Origin: Gemmataceae bacterium
GTDB taxonomy: Bacteria; Planctomycetota; Planctomycetia; Gemmatales; Gemmataceae
Assembly: GCA_003136315.1 (NCBI GenBank)
Contig: PLDW01000362.1
Coordinates: forward strand, 25,815-58,505
Length of the DNA stretch: 32,691 nt
Direction of reading: 5' to 3'
A program made the translations under genes and the position numbers. The first letter of the stretch is position 1. Every line of letters starts with the position of its first letter. The notes beneath the pieces are model-generated. The model ran no database searches, was not told the DNA's origin, and saw only the letters and a list, made by a program, of their open reading frames with translations. This document shows positions 7,853 through 14,796 of the stretch, in pieces.

Positions 7853-8902
7853 ATGCCCAAAGACAATCTGCCAATCATAAGTCTTTTTTGTGGGGCTGGC
7901 GGTCTAGATTTGGGCTTTCGCAAGGCCGGCTATCGGGCCATCACTGCTTTTGATAACTTACCCGCTGCGGTAAAGACGTACAACCTAAACTCAAAGCGAC
8001 AGGTTGCTCAGCAAATTGACCTCGCGAAAGTCACTCCAAGCGAGTTCCTTGCAATTATCGAAGAACACACTGGTGGCATCCATCCGGTTGGGCTGGTAGG
8101 AGGCCCGCCCTGTCAGGGCTTCTCCCGAGGTAACATCCGCAAGAAGCCCGATGACCCTCGTAACGGGCTACTTGCCACCTATGCGGAATTGCTGGAGTCG
8201 TTGAAGCTCGCATACGACATCGATTTTTTCGCATTCGAGAACGTGCTCGGGCTGGCGACACCCTTGTACCGCGCGAGATTTACGGAGTTAAAAGAACAGT
8301 TTGGAAGGGCCGGCTTCGATGTTTTTGCATCACAACTCAACGCTCGCCAATTCGGCGTTGCACAGAACCGACCACGCCTTTTCGTGGTCGGGATTAACAA
8401 AAAACATCAGTGCTCCGAGTTTGTCTTCCCCACCGGATCGGATAGGATCATAACTGTTAGGGAAGCGTTGCGGGGACTTCCTGATCCGGTGTTCTATTCG
8501 CGACACCTGCGGTGGGAGGACATCCCTTTTCACCAAAACCACTGGACGATGGTGCCTAAGTCTGACAAATTTAAGAAGAAGTTTCAGAGCAAAAGCCGGT
8601 CCTTCAGGCGTCTGGAATGGAACGAAGTAAGCCCACTCATCGCATATGGGAACCGAGAAATCCACGTTCATCCAAGTGGCAACCGGCGGTTGTCAGTGTT
8701 GGAGGCGATGTTGCTCCAAGGCTTCCCTCAAGGATATCGCCTGATTGGCACGTTGAGCGATCAGATTACTCAGGTTTCAAATGCTGTCCCTCCGCCGGTA
8801 GCTCAGGCCTTGGCAACCCAGATCAGGAAGACGCTCCGGCACGCTAGCCGGAACGATGCTCGCCCCTGCTTTCTGCGAGGGAAGAGTCATGGCAAAGGAT
8901 AA
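7853..8902 (+). CDS. DNA (cytosine-5-)-methyltransferase
   Basis: This is a 349-residue C5-cytosine methyltransferase, which transfers a methyl group from S-adenosylmethionine to cytosine in a specific DNA site. The family motifs appear in order: motif I LFCGAGGLDLG (residues 11-21), motif IV GGPPCQGFSRG with catalytic C87, motif VI FENV (E129), motif VIII QNRPR (171-175), motif IX RRLSVLEAMLLQGFP and motif X QVSNAVPPPVAQAL. The target-recognition region between VIII and IX is intact, so the enzyme should be active; its site cannot be read from sequence. It overlaps the following ATPase gene by 14 bp and shares its AT-richer composition, which marks an operon acquired as a unit. It probably protects host DNA in a restriction-modification-like system. 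Confidence 0.96.
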   Translation: MPKDNLPIISLFCGAGGLDLGFRKAGYRAITAFDNLPAAVKTYNLNSKRQVAQQIDLAKVTPSEFLAIIEEHTGGIHPVGLVGGPPCQGFSRGNIRKKPDDPRNGLLATYAELLESLKLAYDIDFFAFENVLGLATPLYRARFTELKEQFGRAGFDVFASQLNARQFGVAQNRPRLFVVGINKKHQCSEFVFPTGSDRIITVREALRGLPDPVFYSRHLRWEDIPFHQNHWTMVPKSDKFKKKFQSKSRSFRRLEWNEVSPLIAYGNREIHVHPSGNRRLSVLEAMLLQGFPQGYRLIGTLSDQITQVSNAVPPPVAQALATQIRKTLRHASRNDARPCFLRGKSHGKG

Positions 8903-10856
8903 GAATGCCCGAGAGAAGGAACTCGTCGAATCCATCAAAGGGAAACTTCGGACAGGTAAGGTGTCCGAAGCAGTGCTTGAAACTGATGAACGGGTTCTGG
9001 CTCGGATCACTGATGGGATCTACCGGCAACCCTCTTCTGCCTTGCGAGAATTAATCGCCAACGCCTACGATGCTGACGCTGAGAATGTCTACATCCAGAC
9101 CGACGCACCCCGTTTCCAGCAAATCCGGATCTGGGATGATGGTGACGGTTTTTCGGTAGAATCACTCGCCAATCTGATCTACCATATTGGTGGTAGTCCT
9201 AAACGAACACCTCTGGGGATAAAGCTAGGGGTTGCTGACGACGAGGATAGTACCCTTAGCCCGAAAGGACGCAGGCTGATCGGAAAGATAGGGATCGGGC
9301 TGTTTTCTGTCTCCCAATTGACTAGACATTTTCAGATTATTACAAAACAGATTGGGACAGATTATCGACTTGTCGCTGAGGTAGAATTATTAACTTATAC
9401 CGAAGATTACCTCAGTACGACGGATCCAGTTAAGCCAGATGTTAAAACCGGGAAAGTGAAGATCATATCCATAGCTGCGGAGAAAAAAGAAGAGCATGGC
9501 ACAGAGGTTATCCTCCTGAATCTAAAACCACAGACCCGGGAGTTGCTACAGAGCCAAGATCTCTGGATCAGAATTGAAGATACCGATGGGTTAGAGCCAA
9601 CGAGTGGAGTCGTTCCTCCCAAGGCTCCGAAGTTCCACATTGGCCGCTTTGTCAACAGTAAACGGAACGAAGTCAGTGTGACAGCGAAACTCCCCTGGTC
9701 GGACCAAGACAGGCCCAAAGACCGCTTCGGGAAATTGGTGCAGTCGCTGATCGACGAGGTTCAAGAAGGAGAGCCGAATCCTCGTCTCGAAACGCTTTTC
9801 GATAACTACTTGCGTATGTTGTGGGTGCTCAGCCTGTCGGCTCCACTTGATTATATCGATAAGCATCCATTTGATCTAACAAATAAAGATAAATTATATT
9901 TCTATGAAATTTCAAATCATATTCGTGGACAGCCTGCAAGGCTTGATTTGAGGCCGAAGGAGTCGATACGATCAAGACTGAAGTTAGTCACCCCAGAACG
10001 TGGGGATGCTCCCCCGTTTAACGTCTTCGTTGATGAAGTGCAACTGTTCCGCCCGATTCGGTTCCATGATCTCCCCGAGACGAGCCATGCAATCAAACAG
10101 CCGATGATGTTTGTTGGGTCTTACAAGCCAGATCTATCAGGAATCAAGGAAGATATTCGGGGGGGCAATCTAGCATTTGAAGCCTACTTGCTCTGGGTTC
10201 CGAAAGTGGTTCCGAAAGAAAACACCGGGCTGATTATCCGAATTAGTGACGCTAGCGGCACACTATTTGACGAATCCTTTATCAAATACCAAGTGTCAGA
10301 GCAGACCCGTTTGCGGCAAATCACTGCCGAAATTTTCGTCCGAGAAGGTCTTGATGCAGCGTTGAATATTGATCGCGAGTCATACAACTTTGCTCACCCC
10401 CATTATCAGATTGTGATGAAATGGGTGCATAGCGCCCTCCGGCAGGTTGCGAATGCCCACAAGGATTTAGCATCCCAGATCCGAAGTAAGGAACAGCAGA
10501 AAGAGGCAGCCGATCGCACCAAGAAAGTGCAGAAGACGGTCGCGGACGAACTTCAGCGTGCAGGTATTAATGACGAAGAAGATGTTCCCGATGTCGTTTT
10601 CACGAACGACCCTAAAAAAGCGGCCGAGAGTAGGAAGCAAGGGGATATGGCATTTGACAGTGATGTAATATTTAAGCCTCTCCCTCCTCCTGGTCGAAAT
10701 ACCAAACAAGCCAAATCAGAGCGGGAAATCTACCAAGAACGCATGAAAGGCGTGGCACAAATTCTCGACGCCTATGGTTTGTTTGAGAGACTTTCCTATG
10801 CTAAGCAGCAGGAATTGTTGCGTGCAATCCTTGCTATTTTCGTTAAAGAAGATTAA
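8889..10856 (+). CDS. MORC/MutL/Hsp90-type GHKL ATPase of a restriction-modification-like system
   Basis: This is a 655-residue protein with an N-terminal GHKL ATPase domain. The N box is ALRELIANAYDADAENV (E54, N58, D61), followed by WDDGDGFS (the DxGxG motif, D84-G87), GKIGIGLFSVSQL (lid glycines) and GTEVILLNL. Catalytic and Mg2+/ATP-binding residues are all present. A second region up to about residue 520 may be an S5-type domain, and the C-terminal third is charged and possibly coiled (SKEQQKEAADRTKKVQKTV). The start at 8889 has AGGGAAG just upstream; the frame is open from 8856. ATPases of this MORC/MutL group occur beside DNA methyltransferases in prokaryotic restriction-modification-like loci, and this is such a case. 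They are thought to clamp on or remodel DNA on ATP binding. No nuclease motif is seen here. Confidence 0.88.
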   Translation: MAKDKNAREKELVESIKGKLRTGKVSEAVLETDERVLARITDGIYRQPSSALRELIANAYDADAENVYIQTDAPRFQQIRIWDDGDGFSVESLANLIYHIGGSPKRTPLGIKLGVADDEDSTLSPKGRRLIGKIGIGLFSVSQLTRHFQIITKQIGTDYRLVAEVELLTYTEDYLSTTDPVKPDVKTGKVKIISIAAEKKEEHGTEVILLNLKPQTRELLQSQDLWIRIEDTDGLEPTSGVVPPKAPKFHIGRFVNSKRNEVSVTAKLPWSDQDRPKDRFGKLVQSLIDEVQEGEPNPRLETLFDNYLRMLWVLSLSAPLDYIDKHPFDLTNKDKLYFYEISNHIRGQPARLDLRPKESIRSRLKLVTPERGDAPPFNVFVDEVQLFRPIRFHDLPETSHAIKQPMMFVGSYKPDLSGIKEDIRGGNLAFEAYLLWVPKVVPKENTGLIIRISDASGTLFDESFIKYQVSEQTRLRQITAEIFVREGLDAALNIDRESYNFAHPHYQIVMKWVHSALRQVANAHKDLASQIRSKEQQKEAADRTKKVQKTVADELQRAGINDEEDVPDVVFTNDPKKAAESRKQGDMAFDSDVIFKPLPPPGRNTKQAKSEREIYQERMKGVAQILDAYGLFERLSYAKQQELLRAILAIFVKED

Positions 10857-10859
10857 GCA

Positions 10860-12056
10860 ATGACAATGTCTTCATTGCCGCCTGATGGCGATGGTTTCCT
10901 GGAAGGCGTGTATCAGGAGGTCCAACCAGTCCTACCAACTGAACTAAAACAATCATTCAAACCCTGGCACAAGCCCCGAAAGCACCATATTCGAGTTGAA
11001 ATGTGGTGTGCTGCAATTGGTAGGTTACTTCGTGACAATGGTTTGTCTGAAGGTGATGTGTTGACTTACTTAGGCATGCCGGGTGAGGACTTTCTCGATC
11101 TCCGAACGTTAAAAAACGTCTGCGAGCCTGCCAAGATCAAAATTCGATACTTGGGCATTGACAGCTCAGCTGGCTTAGAGGAGTTTGAGACGAACCTGTC
11201 CAATCATGAGATTTCTCATCTAAATTATATCTACGAACATTCATATCTTATGAAAGGCCGAATTGAAGATTTAGCCAACACGAACTCAACAGTGTCACGT
11301 CGCGCCGCCTCTTTCCGTAGTTTTGACATCATCAACATTGATCTTTGCGATTCCATTGCCAGCGTTGCCAAAAAACCCTATTTCGACGCCCTTTATCAAT
11401 TGTGTCTTTTGCAACAATCTAACAGAACAAAGCCGTGGCTGTTGTTTCTAGCGACACGTATTGGCCATACTTATGTTGACGCTGATATCAAACAGAAACT
11501 GGTCAATTGCGTGCTTCGCAATCTCGATGAGCATACCACATTTGACAGCCTCCTACGTTCCACACTCTCTCTTGGTCGAGAAGTCATCAGTGAATATTTA
11601 GATAACAAACAGCTACTTCCACAAACTACATTAGTTCAGCTATTTGTACTTGCTATTAGTAAATGGCTTTTACGTATGATGCTTTCTGGTAATCCAGAGA
11701 TTATAGTGAGTCTCATGACGAGCTATAGCTACCGTGTCTACGAAAGCCAACACCCGGATATGGTATCGCTCGGATTTTTGTTCGAGCCACATATCAAACC
11801 ACCTTCGGACACAGGCGGAATTGTTAAGAACCCCGCCAAACCGCCACCTCCAATATCAGAGTCTACTCTTGCAGAAAATATAGTTAAAAGCGTCGGATCT
11901 TTGGTCGATGTGGACGTATTTCTTAATGATAATCCGCAGATATTTCATTTAACTACTCAGGAGGCCGCAGGGCTACTCGCCACGGCTCGCTACGATCCTC
12001 AAAGCTTTCTCACGTGGGTTAATGAAATAACCTGGAAACCAGCAACAGACAGCTAG
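10860..12056 (+). CDS. Unrecognised third protein of the methyltransferase/ATPase operon
   Basis: I do not recognise a family for this 398-residue protein. It starts 3 nt after the ATPase stop, so the two are translationally coupled. The N-terminal half has the spacing of a Rossmann or methyltransferase-like fold: a strand and glycine turn at VLTYLGMPGEDFLDLR (residues 67-82), a second strand ending in an acidic residue at IRYLGIDSS (D101), and a third at FDIINIDLCDS (D156, D161). The glycine turn is not a standard SAM motif, so the fold may be degenerate. The C-terminal half is helical, rich in Leu, and ends with a proline linker (KNPAKPPPPISES) and a short tail domain. No nuclease signature such as PD-(D/E)xK, HNH or PLD is obvious. 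Codon use is AT-rich like its neighbours. It could be the effector or a specificity subunit. Confidence 0.8.
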   Translation: MTMSSLPPDGDGFLEGVYQEVQPVLPTELKQSFKPWHKPRKHHIRVEMWCAAIGRLLRDNGLSEGDVLTYLGMPGEDFLDLRTLKNVCEPAKIKIRYLGIDSSAGLEEFETNLSNHEISHLNYIYEHSYLMKGRIEDLANTNSTVSRRAASFRSFDIINIDLCDSIASVAKKPYFDALYQLCLLQQSNRTKPWLLFLATRIGHTYVDADIKQKLVNCVLRNLDEHTTFDSLLRSTLSLGREVISEYLDNKQLLPQTTLVQLFVLAISKWLLRMMLSGNPEIIVSLMTSYSYRVYESQHPDMVSLGFLFEPHIKPPSDTGGIVKNPAKPPPPISESTLAENIVKSVGSLVDVDVFLNDNPQIFHLTTQEAAGLLATARYDPQSFLTWVNEITWKPATDS

Positions 12057-12105
12057 GCCGTGGACAAGGTTTGGGAAAGTTGGGGAAAATTCCCTTGGGT
12101 GAAAG

Positions 12106-13935
12106 TTGGCCTTGATTTGGTTGATTTCCACGAATTACTCGGATCGCAGCTTGATCAACACCCCGAATCCTGTGAAATCACACACAAGTTCAGTTTCACC
12201 GAACTGTGCAGGCTCCCCAATCTTTGTCCACACGGCCTTGGATCAGGAGAAGGCTCCGAAAAAAAGTGTGCGGTGCAGCATCTCTCGGACACTATATCAG
12301 CGGAGAACCAATGACCTGACTGAGGGGTCAGCCATAACCGTCTTCGCCAATCAATTGCTGGATCATCTCCGTCGTCTGGAAACCTCGGAAGAGCTGAGGT
12401 TACTGGACGACAGAGCCTTACTGGCCCGCTTCGTCCGTCAGGCCGACCATAACGCTTTCACAGCGCTGGTCACCCGGCACGGGCCAATGGTCTACAATGT
12501 CTGCCGCCGTCTGGTCGGTAACACCCACACGGCCGAGGACACGTTCCAGGCAGCTTTCCTGGTGCTGGCGCGAAAGGCCGGTTCTCTGCGTTGTCGTGAC
12601 TCCCTGGCGGCATGGCTCCACGGCGTCGCCGTCCGAATCAGTCTCAACGCCCGGCGGGCTTCCCGACGCCATCCCATCCGTCAGGATGCCCTGACCGCCG
12701 AAGAGGTACCTGATGCTCATTCCGACTTGCTTTCCCATCTGACCGCCTGCGAATTGTTTGAGGTGGTTGAGGAAGAGGTGCAACTCCTGCCGAGGGCTTA
12801 TCGTCAGGCGGTGGTGTTGTGCAGTTTGGAAGGCCTCAGCCTGGAGGAAGCTGCCCACCAGCTTGGCTGGACAGTGGGTTCGGTCAAGGGCCGACTCGAA
12901 CGCGGCCGGGCTCGGTTGCGAGGACGGCTGACACGACGTGGCTTGACACTGGCGGCCGTGGGGAGTGTGCTCCACTCCACATCACACGTACTTTCGGCCG
13001 GCCTGGCGGCCAGGACGACCAAAGCGGCTCTGGCTTTTACGGAATTCCAGTACTCATGCGAGGCGACGGCTTCTGGCGAGGTGGTGCACCTCGCTGATCA
13101 TTTCTTGAAAGGAGCGACGATGTTCAGGTGGAAAATGGCTCTGGTCCCGGCGTTGCTGCTGGGCATGACCGCCGTGAGCGCTGTGGCACTGCAAGATGGC
13201 CAGGGCAAAGAGGACAGCGACAAGAAACGGCCGCCGGTCGTGGTAGTGGATCTGAATGACGGCTCACGGGTTGTGGGACGCTCCGCCAGTCTCAAGGAAC
13301 TGCGGTTACGTGCGAGCTTTGGCGAGGTAAGTATCCCCATCGAACATGTCACGTCCCTGCAACTCAAGGACGACCAGGGGGCAGCCGTGGTTCGTTTCCA
13401 CAACGGCGACCAGTTAACGGGGAACCTCGATCTGAAGGCGCTTGGCGATCTGAAAGTGACAACGGCGCTCGGTGAAAGTACGGTGCCGCTGAAACTCGTG
13501 ACGCTGTGCAAGATCGAATCCGCACCTGCCCGGGCCACCAATGTCGTCGCGCGGGCCAGCAGCACAGGTCAGCAGACCGACCCGAACAACCCCTTCCGGC
13601 CACTCGACAAGGTCGGCCCTTGGAATTCTGGCGATCAAGCGCCCGGCTGGATCGAGGCGGACCTGGGCGTGCTGCGGACACTGGACAATATCACCCTGGT
13701 GGTCAACCAGACACCCGATGGAGAAACCGTCCACGAAGTCTGGGTGTCCAGTGAGCCTATTGGCGACGACCGAGCGAAGGCAAAACTGGTCCATACCTTC
13801 AAAGGTAATACCGTATTGGACCAGGAACTGAAGTACACATTCACCGCCGGATCCACCGCACGTTACGTGCAAATTCACACGACGGAATCTCCGAGTTGGA
13901 TCAGCTGGCAAAATATCGATTTGCAGGTCCGATAA
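12106..13935 (+). CDS. ECF-type sigma factor fused to a transmembrane segment and an exported discoidin-like domain
   Basis: Within the 609-codon open frame, sigma region 2 lies at about residues 105-185 (RFVRQADHNAFTALVTRHG, then AEDTFQAAFLVLARK) and region 4 at about 215-272 (LEGLSLEEAAHQLGWTVGS, then VKGRLERGRARLR). A hydrophobic helix at about 343-361 (KMALVPALLLGMTAVSAVAL) follows, then a beta-rich region with the DGSRVVG and NGDQLTGNLDL patterns, and a C-terminal domain resembling F5/8 type C/galactose-binding modules (PGWIEADLGVLRTLDNITLV, PDGETVHEVW, ARYVQIHTT). Membrane-anchored ECF factors with exported C-terminal domains are typical of planctomycetes. The start is uncertain: ATG 12106, GTG 12268 and TTG 12355 are in frame, the first ~70 residues look non-coding, and the best ribosome binding site fits an out-of-frame ATG at 12311. 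Confidence 0.82.
   Translation: MALIWLISTNYSDRSLINTPNPVKSHTSSVSPNCAGSPIFVHTALDQEKAPKKSVRCSISRTLYQRRTNDLTEGSAITVFANQLLDHLRRLETSEELRLLDDRALLARFVRQADHNAFTALVTRHGPMVYNVCRRLVGNTHTAEDTFQAAFLVLARKAGSLRCRDSLAAWLHGVAVRISLNARRASRRHPIRQDALTAEEVPDAHSDLLSHLTACELFEVVEEEVQLLPRAYRQAVVLCSLEGLSLEEAAHQLGWTVGSVKGRLERGRARLRGRLTRRGLTLAAVGSVLHSTSHVLSAGLAARTTKAALAFTEFQYSCEATASGEVVHLADHFLKGATMFRWKMALVPALLLGMTAVSAVALQDGQGKEDSDKKRPPVVVVDLNDGSRVVGRSASLKELRLRASFGEVSIPIEHVTSLQLKDDQGAAVVRFHNGDQLTGNLDLKALGDLKVTTALGESTVPLKLVTLCKIESAPARATNVVARASSTGQQTDPNNPFRPLDKVGPWNSGDQAPGWIEADLGVLRTLDNITLVVNQTPDGETVHEVWVSSEPIGDDRAKAKLVHTFKGNTVLDQELKYTFTAGSTARYVQIHTTESPSWISWQNIDLQVR
12302..12313 (+). promoter_or_regulatory. Candidate ribosome binding site and ATG out of frame with the sigma gene
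   Basis: GGAGAA at 12302-12307 followed 3 nt later by ATG at 12311 is the best start signal in front of the sigma-factor domain. It reads ATG-ACC-TGA and stops. One added base after ATGACC would join it in frame to TEGSAITVFANQLL, exactly where the sigma-like sequence begins. This points to a one-base loss, a sequencing error, or an unusual start. Confidence 0.4.
13111..13122 (+). promoter_or_regulatory. Internal ribosome binding site with in-frame ATG inside the sigma fusion
   Basis: GAAAGGAG ending at 13114 lies 5 nt before an in-frame ATG at 13120 that opens MFRWKMALVPALLLG, the membrane helix. Initiation here would give a separate 271-residue protein with a signal-like N-terminus and the exported domain only. 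Whether both products are made cannot be told from sequence. Confidence 0.45.
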
Positions 13936-14054
13936 GTTCCGGGATGCTCTGTCAACGCGAACGGCCACTCCAGTCGGGGGTGGCATACTCCCTCTGCGGT
14001 TCCAAGTGGATGGGAGTGGCACATTGTGCCAACCCGAGGTTCAACGAGATCTCG

Positions 14055-14477
14055 CTACTCGTTTTTCATCTTGGGAGTGCTGGTAACCTTGGTCATTTCC
14101 GTTCGGGGATCATCTTTGGGTACTTCCTTCCTGTTCAACCCCAGAGTGGGGTCGAACCAAAGTTTATCCTCCTTCAACAAGAACTTGACCGTGATGGGCT
14201 TTGCCTTATTGAGAGCGATTTCGACCGTCTCCTTATCAATCAGTTTGTAAGTTCCCTTCAGCAGCGGGGCTTTCGGTAAATCATTCTGGAAGAGGTAGTC
14301 ACCGTCTTTAGTGAATTCCACCGTCAATTGCTTCTGTCCCTTTCCAGGCTTGCTGTCACGTGTGAAATGCCACTTGCCGACCAGTTTTTCTTTGATCGCA
14401 TCCACCTCATCCGCTGCGAACGAGAGCGGAATCGTCCCTAACCCGAGCACGACAGCCACCAGAAGTCTGAAGGTCAT
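14055..14477 (-). CDS. Small secreted protein resembling Gemmata paralogous family TIGR03066
   Basis: This is a 140-residue protein with a signal peptide (MTFRLLVAVVLGLGTIPLSFAA) and a lipocalin-like repeat of beta strands beginning at the family-typical KLVGKWHF, then LTVEFTKDGDYLF, LLKGTYKLIDKETVEIAL and ITVKFLLKEDKLWF. This strand pattern resembles the multi-copy secreted family first defined in Gemmata obscuriglobus; its function is unknown. The ATG at 14477 is chosen over the longer frame (open from 14600) because CAGGAGA lies 6 nt upstream and the signal peptide starts there. It is convergent with the sigma-factor gene. Confidence 0.8.
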   Translation of the reverse strand: MTFRLLVAVVLGLGTIPLSFAADEVDAIKEKLVGKWHFTRDSKPGKGQKQLTVEFTKDGDYLFQNDLPKAPLLKGTYKLIDKETVEIALNKAKPITVKFLLKEDKLWFDPTLGLNRKEVPKDDPRTEMTKVTSTPKMKNE

Positions 14478-14796
14478 GTTGCGTCTCCTGAAAATGAGGA
14501 AAAAACGGATCGTGTACTGAATCCTCTCTATTCCAGCGAAAATGCACTTCAAGGTATTCATCGCCTCTTTTAGAGAAATCGCCCACGAAAAACACCTCAA
14601 GCAAAGACCGTTTTGGCCTGTTGCCGTCGCAACCTCTGACGGTCGGCAGCCCGGCTTGCACGGCCCCCGAGACGCACCCGTTTCGTGCCATTGCTCCCGA
14701 TGAGAATTGGCGCTTGCGGTCCGGGTGTTCCCGGAGTATTCTTAAACTCAGTCCCACCTGCCCACCCGCCTTCATTCCCGCCACCCTGGCCCGTCC
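14478..14796. other. Divergent intergenic region
   Basis: This gap lies between the divergent TIGR03066-like gene and the DUF1549/DUF1553 gene. Its left half is AT-rich (AAAATGAGGAAAAAACGG near 14490) and presumably holds the minus-strand promoter. I see no RNA gene, repeat or convincing ORF. Confidence 0.35.

Noticed and set aside
12060..12314. 84-codon ORF starting with GTG 3 nt after the third operon gene
   Set aside because: It has no recognisable domain and no ribosome binding site, and it covers what looks like the leader of the sigma-factor gene. Close spacing alone is not enough to call a fourth operon gene.
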